The notes under the pieces are model-generated. The model worked only from the letters and a program-made list of their open reading frames with translations. It was not told where the DNA came from and made no database searches. Source: JBCBKL01 sp963922565 (GTDB taxonomy: Bacteria > Pseudomonadota > Alphaproteobacteria > Rhodobacterales > Rhodobacteraceae). From it: 64,000 nucleotides of DNA. The position numbers were made by a program, and so were the translations under genes. The DNA lies in NCBI GenBank assembly GCA_963922565.1, contig CAWUIQ010000004.1, positions 58,247 to 122,246 of the forward strand, given 5' to 3'. Positions 33,325 through 41,960 of this stretch are shown in pieces. Numbering within the stretch: position 1 is the first letter of the stretch; the number at the start of each line of letters is the position of its first letter.

Positions 33325-34281
33325 ATGGGCCCCATTGCAAGGCTATTGGTCCAGCGCATCGCGCTGGGCCTGCTTCTTTTGTTTCTTGTGTCCATCCTGA
33401 TCTTCGCAGGAACGCAGATTCTTCCGGGTGATGTTGCGCAATCCATTCTGGGGCAATCGGCGACACCCGAGGCGCTGGCCAACCTCCGCGCCGAGATGGG
33501 TCTGAACGATCCCCCGCTCACACGTTATTTCGATTGGCTCGGCGGCGTGCTGACTGGCGATCTGGGAACCGCACTTTCAAGCGGCCAGGATATCGCCTCG
33601 ACGCTTGGTGGTCGGATGATGAACACGCTCTTCCTTGCCTTCTGGGCGGCCATCATCGCCGTACCGCTTGCCATTCTGCTTGGGCTGCTGGCTGTCCGCT
33701 ATAAAGACCGGTGGCCGGACAAGCTGATATCCGGCGTCACGCTCGCGTCGATTTCGATCCCCGAATTCCTGATCGGCTATGTGCTGATGTTCTTTTTCGC
33801 CGTTCAGCTTGGCTGGGCCCCGTCGCTAGCGATGATTTCGCCGTCGATGTCACTGGGCCAGAAACTTCAATCCATCGCGTTGCCCGTCGCAGTACTCACC
33901 CTGGTCGTCTTGGCGCACATGATGCGGATGACGCGCGCAGCGATCCTGAACGTCATGCAATCTGCCTACATCGAGACGGCCGAGCTGAAGGGCCTGTCGT
34001 CGTTCAACGTGATCTGGCGACATGCCTTTCCAAACGCGGTCGCACCCGTCGTCAACGTGGTGATGCTGAACCTCGCTTATCTGGTTGTCGGGGTCGTGGT
34101 GGTCGAGGTCGTCTTTGTCTATCCGGGCATGGGGCAATACCTGGTTGATCACGTCAGCAAGCGGGACCTTCCGGTCGTTCAGGCCTGCGGTCTGATCTTT
34201 GCCGCCGTCTATATCGGTCTGAACATGGTGGCCGATATCGTTTCGATCCTCTCCAACCCGCGTCTGAGGCATCCGAAATGA
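33325..34281 (+). CDS. ABC transporter permease, DppB type
   Basis: 318 residues with six membrane helices. The N-terminal LLVQRIALGLLLLFLVSILIF and PGDVAQSILGQSATPEALANLRAEMGLNDPPLTRYFDWL are the DppB/OppB hallmark. The cytoplasmic EAA loop is ETAELKGLSSFNVIWRHAFPNAVAP. It begins one base after the binding-protein stop and overlaps the DppC-type gene by four bases. Confidence 0.95.
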   Translation: MGPIARLLVQRIALGLLLLFLVSILIFAGTQILPGDVAQSILGQSATPEALANLRAEMGLNDPPLTRYFDWLGGVLTGDLGTALSSGQDIASTLGGRMMNTLFLAFWAAIIAVPLAILLGLLAVRYKDRWPDKLISGVTLASISIPEFLIGYVLMFFFAVQLGWAPSLAMISPSMSLGQKLQSIALPVAVLTLVVLAHMMRMTRAAILNVMQSAYIETAELKGLSSFNVIWRHAFPNAVAPVVNVVMLNLAYLVVGVVVVEVVFVYPGMGQYLVDHVSKRDLPVVQACGLIFAAVYIGLNMVADIVSILSNPRLRHPK

Positions 34282-35093
34282 GGAATATCCCGATCTCGGC
34301 CATGATAGGCCTGTTCTTTACGGCGCTGTATTTCCTGATGGCCATTCTTGCACCGCTCTTGGCACCTTACGGGATGGCCGAAGTGGTCGGGGATGTGTGG
34401 GAGCCGCGCAGCGCCGAACATATTCTCGGTACCGACACGATCGGCCGCGACCTGCTTAGCCGGATGATCTATGGCGGGCGTACGACGATCTTTATTGCCA
34501 CCGTCGCAACGCTACTGTCCTTCACGACAGGCTCGGTGCTTGGGTTCGCTGCTGCTGTTCTGGGCGGGTGGGTTGATCAGGCGCTTTCGCGCTTTGTCGA
34601 TCTGATGATGTCTATCCCATCACTGATCTTCGCGCTGGTGGTGCTGTCGGTCATGCCGGTCACGGTGTTTGTGCTGATCCTCGTAATGGGCCTGCTTGAT
34701 GCGACGCGAGTCTACAGGCTGGCCCGCGCCGTCGCTGTCGACATCTCGGTGATGGACTACGTCGAGGCGGCAAGACTGCGGGGAGAGAAACTTGGCTGGA
34801 TCATCTTCCGAGAGATCCTGCCCAATGCGCTGTCACCGCTGATCGCCGAAATGGGGCTGCGGTTCATCTTTATGGTCTTGTTTATCTCAACCCTCAGCTT
34901 CCTGGGTTTGGGTGTTCAGCCGCCGCAAGCGGATTGGGGTGGCATCGTGAAGGAAAACGCCGAAGGGATCGTCTATGGCATCCCGGCTGCGATCATTCCG
35001 GCCATTGCGATCGCGACTCTCGCGATCTCGGTTAACCTGGTGGCGGATTGGATCCTCAACCGGACCACGTCGCTGAAAGGGGGGCGTGGATGA
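34278..35093 (+). CDS. ABC transporter permease, DppC type
   Basis: 271 residues. DppC/OppC features are HILGTDTIGRDLLSRMIYGGRTTI near residue 50 and the EAA loop DYVEAARLRGEKLGWIIFREILPNALSPLI. Further motifs are MSIPSLIFALVVL and FLGLGVQPPQADWGGIVKE. It pairs with the DppB-type subunit to form the membrane channel. Its stop overlaps the ATPase start as ATGA. Confidence 0.95.
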   Translation: MRNIPISAMIGLFFTALYFLMAILAPLLAPYGMAEVVGDVWEPRSAEHILGTDTIGRDLLSRMIYGGRTTIFIATVATLLSFTTGSVLGFAAAVLGGWVDQALSRFVDLMMSIPSLIFALVVLSVMPVTVFVLILVMGLLDATRVYRLARAVAVDISVMDYVEAARLRGEKLGWIIFREILPNALSPLIAEMGLRFIFMVLFISTLSFLGLGVQPPQADWGGIVKENAEGIVYGIPAAIIPAIAIATLAISVNLVADWILNRTTSLKGGRG

Positions 35094-36721
35094 GCCTTGT
35101 CGAAGCCAAAGATCTCAAGATTGGTGCCACTGTTTACCCACCCGGCGAGCCGCCCAAGGACATCGAGATTGTTCACGGGGTGAGTTTCTCGGTCGAGAAG
35201 GGCAAAGTACTGGGCCTGATCGGCGAATCCGGCGCAGGAAAGTCGACCATCGGCCTTGCCACCATGGCCTATGGCCGGGGTGGTGTGACGATCACGGGCG
35301 GCGAGGTTTGGGTGAATGGCCGGGACATCCTGCGCTCTGGCACCCGGGATGTCCGAAAGCTGCGGGGGGGTGAGGTCACCTATGTCTCGCAGTCTGCCGC
35401 GGCGTCGTTCAACCCGGCAAAAAAGATCATGGAGCAGGTGACCGAGGCGGCCATAAGCCAAGGCAAGTTCTCGAAGCGCGAGGCAGAGACAAGGGCGATC
35501 GAGCTTTTCCGCAAGCTCGGCCTGCCGGATCCCGACAACATCGGAAACCGCTATCCTCACCAGGTGTCCGGCGGGCAGCTTCAGCGCTGCATGACCGCGC
35601 TTGCCCTGTGCCCAGAACCTGATCTCGTCGTATTTGACGAACCGACGACCGCGCTGGATGTGACGACCCAGATCGACGTTCTGGCTGCCATCAAGGAAGC
35701 GATCCACGACACCGGCGTCGCCGCCCTTTACATCACCCACGATCTGGCTGTTGTTGCCCAGGTGAGTGATGACATCATGGTTCTGCGGCACGGCAACATG
35801 GTCGAGTACGGGCCCACGGATCAGATCATCAACAATCCGCATGAGGAATACACCCGCGCGCTCGTTTCCGTGCGCCAGATCACCCATGAGGAAAAACAGC
35901 CATCGAATGATCCGGTCCTGCTGGTCAGCAACATCACCGCGCGCTACAAAGGGACGGGGTTTGACGTCCTTCGGGATGTGAATGTCGAAATCTCAGCGGG
36001 TCAAACGCTCGCAGTGGTTGGCGAAAGCGGATCGGGCAAATCGACACTTGCCCGGGTCATTACCGGTCTTTTGCCACCGTCCGCAGGGACGATCACCTTT
36101 GCAGATCGGAAGCTGACCCCGGATTTGGCGTCGCGTTCGATCGACGATCTGCGCGAGCTGCAGATGGTGTACCAGATGGCAGATGTCGCGATGAACCCGC
36201 GCCAGACGGTTGGCACGATTATCGGACGCCCCATTGAATTCTACTTTGGCCTGAAGGGGGCGGAAAAGCGCAAGCGCGTCGTCGAATTGCTGGATGAGAT
36301 CGAGATGGGCGAGGGCTTTATCGACCGCTATCCTGCGGAGCTTTCCGGGGGGCAAAAGCAACGGGTCTGCATCGCCAGAGCACTTGCTGCCAAGCCGAAG
36401 TTGATCATCTGTGACGAGGTCACCTCGGCCCTCGATCCGCTTGTCGCCGATGGCATTTTGAAGTTGCTGCTGGAACTCCAGCGGATCGAGGATGTGGCCT
36501 ACCTCTTCATCACCCATGACCTTGCCACGGTGAAGGCCATCGCGGACAGCATCGCGGTGATGTATCAGGGTGAGGTCGTTCGTTACGGCACAAAGACCGA
36601 AGTGCTGAGCCCGCCCTTCGACGACTACACCGATCTGCTGCTCAGTTCCGTGCCCGAGATGAAACTCGGTTGGCTAGAGGACGTCCTTGCGAGCCGCAAA
36701 ATGGAAAGTGCAGGTCACTGA
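35090..36721 (+). CDS. ABC transporter ATPase with two fused nucleotide-binding domains (DppD-DppF type)
   Basis: 543 residues from the ATG at 35090. Two full ATPase domains in tandem. Domain 1: Walker A GESGAGKS (45-52), signature VSGGQLQR, Walker B LVVFDEPTTALD. Domain 2: Walker A GESGSGKS (311-318), signature LSGGQKQR, Walker B LIICDEVTSALD. Both have the ThxHDL switch (ITHDLA). One gene thus supplies both ATP-binding subunits of the dipeptide-type transporter. The stop abuts the convergent ALDH gene with no spacer. Confidence 0.95.
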   Translation: MSLVEAKDLKIGATVYPPGEPPKDIEIVHGVSFSVEKGKVLGLIGESGAGKSTIGLATMAYGRGGVTITGGEVWVNGRDILRSGTRDVRKLRGGEVTYVSQSAAASFNPAKKIMEQVTEAAISQGKFSKREAETRAIELFRKLGLPDPDNIGNRYPHQVSGGQLQRCMTALALCPEPDLVVFDEPTTALDVTTQIDVLAAIKEAIHDTGVAALYITHDLAVVAQVSDDIMVLRHGNMVEYGPTDQIINNPHEEYTRALVSVRQITHEEKQPSNDPVLLVSNITARYKGTGFDVLRDVNVEISAGQTLAVVGESGSGKSTLARVITGLLPPSAGTITFADRKLTPDLASRSIDDLRELQMVYQMADVAMNPRQTVGTIIGRPIEFYFGLKGAEKRKRVVELLDEIEMGEGFIDRYPAELSGGQKQRVCIARALAAKPKLIICDEVTSALDPLVADGILKLLLELQRIEDVAYLFITHDLATVKAIADSIAVMYQGEVVRYGTKTEVLSPPFDDYTDLLLSSVPEMKLGWLEDVLASRKMESAGH

Positions 36722-39064
36722 TTATTCGCCGTAGGGTATCCAGACAGTCTTGATCTCGGTCGACGCTTCGAGGAAGGCGCGGCCTTCGCCATCTGATCCC
36801 ATCCAGTCGCGCCCAAAGCCGTTGTTGGCCCAAGTCCGCTTGAGGTTCCCGGCCGCACCAGCTTCGATGTCCTTTGACAGTGCTTGGCCCGAAAAGGACC
36901 AAACGGCGTCGATGTCGTTGTGCTTGGCAATATGGCTGGCGACATCGGAATGTGGCCCGGTCAGGATGTTGACCACGCCCGCTGGTACATCGGACGTTTC
37001 GAGGATCTGATAGAAATCCGTAGCCGCGAGCGGGAAGGGCGCGGACGCCGACAGGATGATCCGGTTGCCCATGGCGATGGCCGGGGCCATGAGTGATACG
37101 AGACCCAGTAAGGGTGCCGTATCGGGGCACAAGGCGGCGATGACGCCGACAGGTTCGTGCATCGCCAGCGCCACGCCGCGGATTGGCACGCCCTTGGCAT
37201 GGCCGTCGTACTTGTCGGCCCATGCGGCATAGGTGAACAGCCGCTGGATGGTTCGTTCGACTTCGTCCGCACCGCTCTTGCCGCCTTGCATCGCGTCAAT
37301 CCGCCCGGCGAACTCATCCGAACGGGCCGAAAGGTTCTCGGCTACGAAATACAGGATCTGAGCGCGCAGATGGCCCGTGGTCGCTGACCACCCCTTGGCC
37401 GCATGCGCTGCCTCGACCGCGTTTCTGAGATCCTTTCGGTTCGCGATGCCCACCTGACCAAGCAGGGCGCCGGACTTGCCATAGACCGACTGGGAATAGC
37501 CACCATCGGGCCTGGCTTGCTTGCCACCAATGTAGAGCTTTGCGGTCCGGTCCAACGGATCCGTCGGGCCGGCATCGCCAGTGACAGGTGCGATTGGTTT
37601 CAGCGTCTTTGGTTTTCCCTTTGGCTTGGTGTAGGCCCGCAAGCCTTCCCAACCGCCTTCGCGTCCAAAGCCGCTTTCGCGGACGCCGCCGAAACCCGCT
37701 GCCGCGTCGAACATATTTGTCCCATTCACCCAGACGACGCCAGCCGCAAGTTTCGGCGCTACATCAAGGGCCAGATTGACGTTCTCGGTCCATAGTGTCG
37801 CGGCGAGGCCGTATCGCGTATTGTTTGCAAGCGCGACGGCTTCAGACGGGGTGCGGAAGGTCGTCGAGACAAGAACGGGGCCAAAGATCTCTTCCTGCAT
37901 CAGCGGGTTGGCCGTATCGAGGCCGGTGATCAGCGTCGGCGGATAGAAACAGCCCTGAGCGGGGAGGGCGGCTTTGCTCTGATGCCTCTCACCGTCCGGG
38001 TTGCCGTCAACCATCTTGGTGATCGCGTCCAACTGAACTGGATCAACGATTGCGCCGACATCGATACATTTATCCAGCGGGTCGCCGATGCGAAGCGTGT
38101 CCATGCGGGCGCGCAGGCGCTCATAGAACGTCTCGGCCACGGGCTCATGCACCAGCAGGCGCGACCCGGCGCAGCAGACCTGACCCTGATTGAACCAGAT
38201 TGCATCAACCAGCCCCTCGATCGCTGAATCAAGATCGGCGTCATCGAACACGATGTAGGGGGATTTGCCGCCCAGCTCCAAGGTCAGTGCCTTGCCCGTC
38301 CCGGCGGTTGCTTCGCGAATGCGGCGACCAACCGAGGTAGAGCCGGTGAACGCGATCTTGTCTACGTCCGCGTTAACGATCATCTCGCCAATCGCGCCGT
38401 CACCGGTCACGATGTTAACGACACCTTTCGGCAACCCGGCCTGCAGGCAGATCTCGGCGAAAAGCAAGGCGGTGAGCGATGTGTATTCCGCCGGTTTCAG
38501 AACGACGGTGTTGCCCATGGCAAGGGCCGGTGCGATCTTCCATGCCAGCATCAGCAGCGGGAAGTTCCATGGAATGATCTGGCCGCAAACGCCCAAGGGC
38601 GCGCAATCAGGCAGTTCGGCTTCCATCAGCTGCGCCATGCCTGCGTGATAATAGAAATGCCGCTGGGCAAGCGGGATATCGATATCGCGGCTTTCCCGGA
38701 TCGGCTTGCCGTTGTCGAGCGTTTCAAGGACCGCGAAAAGGCGGCTGTGCCTTTGCAAGAGCCGTGCCAGCGCATAGAGATACCGCGCGCGGCCATGGCC
38801 GCCCAGCTTTTCCCAAACCGGTTGGGCCTTGCGGGCGGCCTTGACGGCGGCGTCGACGTCTTTCTGTGTCGCCTGACTGATCTTCGCCAGCGTCTTGCCG
38901 CTAGCCGGATTGCGGCTCTCGAAGCCTTTCGAGGGCTTCGTGAACGTCCCGTCAATGAAGTGCCCAAATTTCGCGCCGTGGCTCTTGAGCCATTCCACCG
39001 CCTCGGCATCGCTTTCCGGGGCCGGGCCATATTCCATCGTTTCGAAGACTTCTTTGACGGTCAT
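36722..39064 (-). CDS. ALDH16-type aldehyde dehydrogenase with a second, inactive ALDH domain
   Basis: 780 residues. Domain 1 (about 30-500) is a complete NAD(P)-dependent aldehyde dehydrogenase: IIPWNFPLLMLAWKIAPALAMGN, VLKPAEYTSLTAL, FTGSTSVGR, LELGGKSPYIVFDDADLD (catalytic Glu) and FNQGQVCCAGSR with catalytic C297; it ends EIFGPVLVSTTF and GGVRESGFGREGG. From about 515 a second ALDH-like N-terminal domain follows (KLYIGGKQARPDGGYSQSVYG, EPVGVIAALCPDTAPLLGLVSLMAPAIAMGN), but it stops before any catalytic cysteine motif. This two-domain plan is that of ALDH16. The substrate is unknown; deoC, which yields acetaldehyde, is five bases upstream in the same operon. Confidence 0.93.
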   Translation of the reverse strand: MTVKEVFETMEYGPAPESDAEAVEWLKSHGAKFGHFIDGTFTKPSKGFESRNPASGKTLAKISQATQKDVDAAVKAARKAQPVWEKLGGHGRARYLYALARLLQRHSRLFAVLETLDNGKPIRESRDIDIPLAQRHFYYHAGMAQLMEAELPDCAPLGVCGQIIPWNFPLLMLAWKIAPALAMGNTVVLKPAEYTSLTALLFAEICLQAGLPKGVVNIVTGDGAIGEMIVNADVDKIAFTGSTSVGRRIREATAGTGKALTLELGGKSPYIVFDDADLDSAIEGLVDAIWFNQGQVCCAGSRLLVHEPVAETFYERLRARMDTLRIGDPLDKCIDVGAIVDPVQLDAITKMVDGNPDGERHQSKAALPAQGCFYPPTLITGLDTANPLMQEEIFGPVLVSTTFRTPSEAVALANNTRYGLAATLWTENVNLALDVAPKLAAGVVWVNGTNMFDAAAGFGGVRESGFGREGGWEGLRAYTKPKGKPKTLKPIAPVTGDAGPTDPLDRTAKLYIGGKQARPDGGYSQSVYGKSGALLGQVGIANRKDLRNAVEAAHAAKGWSATTGHLRAQILYFVAENLSARSDEFAGRIDAMQGGKSGADEVERTIQRLFTYAAWADKYDGHAKGVPIRGVALAMHEPVGVIAALCPDTAPLLGLVSLMAPAIAMGNRIILSASAPFPLAATDFYQILETSDVPAGVVNILTGPHSDVASHIAKHNDIDAVWSFSGQALSKDIEAGAAGNLKRTWANNGFGRDWMGSDGEGRAFLEASTEIKTVWIPYGE

Positions 39065-39068
39065 GTTT

Positions 39069-40058
39069 CTATCCCATTGCGTGCCGGTAGCCAGCTGAGT
39101 AGGCGCCCGTCACATGGTGTTCTAGTTGCCTTTCGATATCACCCAGAAGGCTGGATGCGCCGAAGCGAAACAGATCCGGCTGCAGCCAGCGGTCGCCAAG
39201 CTCGTCCTTCATCAGCGACAGGTAAACGAGCGCGTCCTTGGCTTTTGAGATCCCACCCGCCGGTTTGTAGCCGACCCGATATCCCGTGAGCGTTTGATAT
39301 TGTCTGATCGCGCGGATCATGACGAGCGACACGGGCAGCGTCGCGTTTATGCTTTCCTTACCGGTCGATGTCTTGATGAAATCCGCCCCGGCCATCATGC
39401 AGACAAGTGAGGCGCGGGCGACATTGCGCAGCGTACCCAACTCACCTGTGGCGAGGATGGCTTTGACATGGGCGTCGCCACAAGCCTCGCGCATCGTCTT
39501 CATCTCGGAATAAAGCGCCTGCCAGTTCCCTTCGAGCACATGACGGCGTGAGATCACGATGTCGATTTCCTTGGCCCCCGCAGCCACGCTTTCTTCGATT
39601 TCCTTGATCCGCAGATGGAACGGCGACAAACCCGCTGGAAATCCGGTCGACACGGCAGCGACCGGAATACCTGAACCGGCGAGGGCCTCGACCGCAGGCG
39701 TGATCATCTCGTGATAGACGCAGACCGCTCCCACGGTGACAGGGCCGACGCCTAGGGCATTGAGCAGATCAGCGCGGACGGGTTGACGGGCCTTGGCGCA
39801 TAGCCGGCGCACGCGCGCCTTCGTGTCGTCGCCAGACAGGGTTGTCAGGTCGATGCATGTGATCGCCCGCAAGAGCCAGGCGGCCTGGTACTCTTTCTTG
39901 ATCGACCGCCGCCCCGGCAAGGTTTTGCAGCGCCGTTCGATCGCAGAAGTGTTCGCCTGCACGGCCCTGACCAGATCGAGGTCGAGCGCAATTCCCGCGT
40001 TTCTTTGCTCAGTGACCAGTGGCAGCGACGTAGCAGATTTTGATTTCGCAGCGAGCAT
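39069..40058 (-). CDS. deoC: deoxyribose-phosphate aldolase
   Basis: 329 residues if started at the ATG at 40056-40058 (MLAAKSKSAT), where the sequence begins to look coding. Class I aldolase that splits 2-deoxyribose-5-phosphate into glyceraldehyde-3-phosphate and acetaldehyde. The Schiff-base lysine is in ADFIKTSTGK; other blocks are CVYHEMITPAVEAL, VAAVSTGFPAGLS, GAKEIDIVISRR, VKAILATGEL and YKPAGGISKAKDAL. It is longer than the common 220-260-residue form because of an N-terminal helical extension. It forms an operon with ALDH16 and is divergent from the metal transporter. Confidence 0.93.
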   Translation of the reverse strand: MLAAKSKSATSLPLVTEQRNAGIALDLDLVRAVQANTSAIERRCKTLPGRRSIKKEYQAAWLLRAITCIDLTTLSGDDTKARVRRLCAKARQPVRADLLNALGVGPVTVGAVCVYHEMITPAVEALAGSGIPVAAVSTGFPAGLSPFHLRIKEIEESVAAGAKEIDIVISRRHVLEGNWQALYSEMKTMREACGDAHVKAILATGELGTLRNVARASLVCMMAGADFIKTSTGKESINATLPVSLVMIRAIRQYQTLTGYRVGYKPAGGISKAKDALVYLSLMKDELGDRWLQPDLFRFGASSLLGDIERQLEHHVTGAYSAGYRHAMG

Positions 40059-40135
40059 CGGAGGCACCTTTTCCGCTGTCTCTTTTCCCGTTCGTCGCAT
40101 GCGCCCAAGATGAAGGCAAGTGCGCCCTTTTCTAA

Positions 40136-40154
40136 GTTGCGAGCGGTTCGCAAC
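40136..40154. promoter_or_regulatory. palindrome next to the metal-transporter promoter
   Basis: GTTGCGA-GCGGT-TCGCAAC is a perfect 7-bp inverted repeat with a five-base centre, ending three bases before the -35 of the transporter promoter. It lies in the divergent deoC/transporter region and could be an operator for either direction. The cognate regulator is unknown. Confidence 0.45.
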
Positions 40155-40156
40155 TA

Positions 40157-40186
40157 TTGACTTTTTGCGAATGCTTCTCATATTTA
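40157..40186 (+). promoter_or_regulatory. promoter with Fur-family-like operator for the metal transporter
   Basis: TTGACT (40157-40162) is a good -35; ATATTT or TATTTA starting 17-18 bases later is a plausible -10. Between them TGCGAATGCTTCTCA (40166-40180) fits the 7-1-7 Fur-box pattern TGAGAAT-N-ATTCTCA at all but two positions. A repressor bound there would cover the promoter. In Rhodobacterales the Fur-family regulator Mur controls manganese uptake genes; assignment to Mur rather than Fur or Zur is inference. Confidence 0.5.
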
Positions 40187-40209
40187 TTTTCAGGAAAGAG
40201 GGATTCTTG

Positions 40210-41163
40210 ATGCTTAACCGCCGCACCTTCTTGGCAACCGGTGTTGCCGCTCTGGGTCTTGCTCCGATGCACGTCAGTGCAGCGCGACCACTCAACATCG
40301 TTGCGACGACCAGCATGATCGCAGATCTTGTGAGATCTATTGGCGGCGAAGCCGTGACCGTCCGTGGGCTGATGGGGCCGGGGGTCGATCCGCACGCATA
40401 TCGGCAGACCCGCAGCGATATCGTTGCCATGACCCGTGCCGATGCCGTGTTCTGGCACGGTCTGTACCTCGAGGCGCAGATGGAGCACTTTTTTGAGCAA
40501 CTGTCGCGCCGTGTACCGGTGGTGCCTGCAGCTGACCGCGTTTCAACCGACAAACTGATCGCTCATGCCGACTATGCGGGCCGCTATGATCCACATATCT
40601 GGATGGATCCGACCATTTGGGCGGATTGTGCCGACGTTGTTGCCAACGAACTCGGCCTTTTGCGCCCGGATCTGGCGGATCAGTTCCTCGCCAACGCGGA
40701 TACCTTCCGCAAAGATGCGCTTACACTTGATGAGTACGCGCGCGACGTGCTTTCCCGAGTACCGGAAGAACGGCGTGTTCTTGTGACTGCCCACGATGCT
40801 TTCGGCTATTTCGGCGAAGCGTACGGTTTTTCCGTCGAGGGTATTCAAGGCATCTCGACCGAGAGTGAGGCCGGTCTGAACCGCATCATCACCCTTGTCG
40901 ATCTTCTTGCTGAGCGACAGGTGCCCGCCGTCTTTACCGAAAGCTCGGTATCCGATCGCAACGTCCGCGCATTGATCGAAGGAGCCGCCGCTAAGGGCCA
41001 CGCCGTTCGTCTTGGCGGGTCGTTGTACAGTGACGCAATGGGCCGGGAAGGCACCTACGAAGGAACGTGGCTGGGCATGATCGACCACAACGTTACCACG
41101 ATCGCAGCCGCACTTGGCGCCGATGTCCCGGCGGCAGGCCGACTGGGCAAGTTGGGAAGCTGA
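40210..41163 (+). CDS. metal ABC transporter substrate-binding protein (TroA/SitA/ZnuA type)
   Basis: 317 residues from the ATG at 40210. The signal has a twin-arginine motif (NRRTFLATG). Cluster A-I binding protein with metal ligands visible as H62 (GVDPHAY), H129 (YDPHIWMD), H195 (VTAHDAFGYF) and D275 (LYSDAMG), an H3D set with the spacing of TroA. There is no histidine-rich loop of the kind common in ZnuA. The ligand set fits Zn or Mn; the operator and operon shape favour manganese, but specificity is not proven. Confidence 0.93.
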   Translation: MLNRRTFLATGVAALGLAPMHVSAARPLNIVATTSMIADLVRSIGGEAVTVRGLMGPGVDPHAYRQTRSDIVAMTRADAVFWHGLYLEAQMEHFFEQLSRRVPVVPAADRVSTDKLIAHADYAGRYDPHIWMDPTIWADCADVVANELGLLRPDLADQFLANADTFRKDALTLDEYARDVLSRVPEERRVLVTAHDAFGYFGEAYGFSVEGIQGISTESEAGLNRIITLVDLLAERQVPAVFTESSVSDRNVRALIEGAAAKGHAVRLGGSLYSDAMGREGTYEGTWLGMIDHNVTTIAAALGADVPAAGRLGKLGS

Positions 41164-41167
41164 GACG

Positions 41168-41959
41168 ATGCTTGAACTGGTACAACCCGAGAAAAATGCG
41201 TCTCCGACCTCGGAATACCCGCTGCTGATCCAGGGGCTGACGGTCACATACGCCGCGCAGCCAGCGGTCTTTTCCATCGATCTTGCCATTCGTGCCGGCG
41301 CAATGACCGCAATTGTAGGCCCGAACGGGGCGGGTAAGTCGACGCTGCTGAAGGCCGTGCTTGGTATCCTGAAGCCGCTATCGGGCAAAGTCAGCGTTTT
41401 CGGGGCGCCGCTGCCGAAGATGCTCGACCGGATCGCCTATGTACCGCAGCGTGCCAGCGTCGATTGGGATTTCCCGACGCGGGTCATCGATGTGGTGCTG
41501 ATGGGGTTCTATCGGCAGCTCGGCCTGCTGGGCCGGGTTCGTCAGAAACACCGGGACGCAGCGATGCAGTGCCTGGCGCGGGTCGGCATGGAAGATTTTG
41601 CCGAACGTCAGATCGGCCAATTGTCCGGCGGCCAGCAGCAGCGCGTCTTTCTGGCTCGCGCGCTGGCCCAGAACGCCGACATCTATCTGCTCGACGAACC
41701 GTTCGCAGGGGTCGATGCGGCCACGGAAAAGGCCATCATCAACGTCCTCAAAGAACTGCGCGACGAAGGGCGCACGGTTGTGGCCGTGCATCATGATCTG
41801 GCGACCGTTGCCGATTACTTTGACGACGTGTTCCTACTCAACGTCACAGCCATTGCGCATGGACCCGTGGACACTGTTTTCAACGAGACCAACCTCGAAC
41901 GGACCTATGGCGGGCGGTTGGCAACGGCAAAAGCGGACCCGAACCTAGCGGCAGTCTAA
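41168..41959 (+). CDS. metal ABC transporter ATP-binding protein
   Basis: 263 residues from the ATG at 41168 (MLELVQPEKN), five bases after the binding-protein stop. Walker A is GPNGAGKST, signature LSGGQQQR, Walker B IYLLDEPFAGVD, switch VHHDL. RIAYVPQRASVDWDFPTRVIDVVLMGFY is typical of the Mn/Zn/Fe importers (TroB/SitB/MntA). Supplies energy for uptake by the two permeases that follow. Confidence 0.94.
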   Translation: MLELVQPEKNASPTSEYPLLIQGLTVTYAAQPAVFSIDLAIRAGAMTAIVGPNGAGKSTLLKAVLGILKPLSGKVSVFGAPLPKMLDRIAYVPQRASVDWDFPTRVIDVVLMGFYRQLGLLGRVRQKHRDAAMQCLARVGMEDFAERQIGQLSGGQQQRVFLARALAQNADIYLLDEPFAGVDAATEKAIINVLKELRDEGRTVVAVHHDLATVADYFDDVFLLNVTAIAHGPVDTVFNETNLERTYGGRLATAKADPNLAAV

Positions 41960-41960
41960 C

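Noticed and set aside
40059..40553. N-terminal extension of deoC up to 40553
   Set aside because: It would cross the metal-transporter promoter and overlap the binding-protein gene; composition is not DeoC-like.
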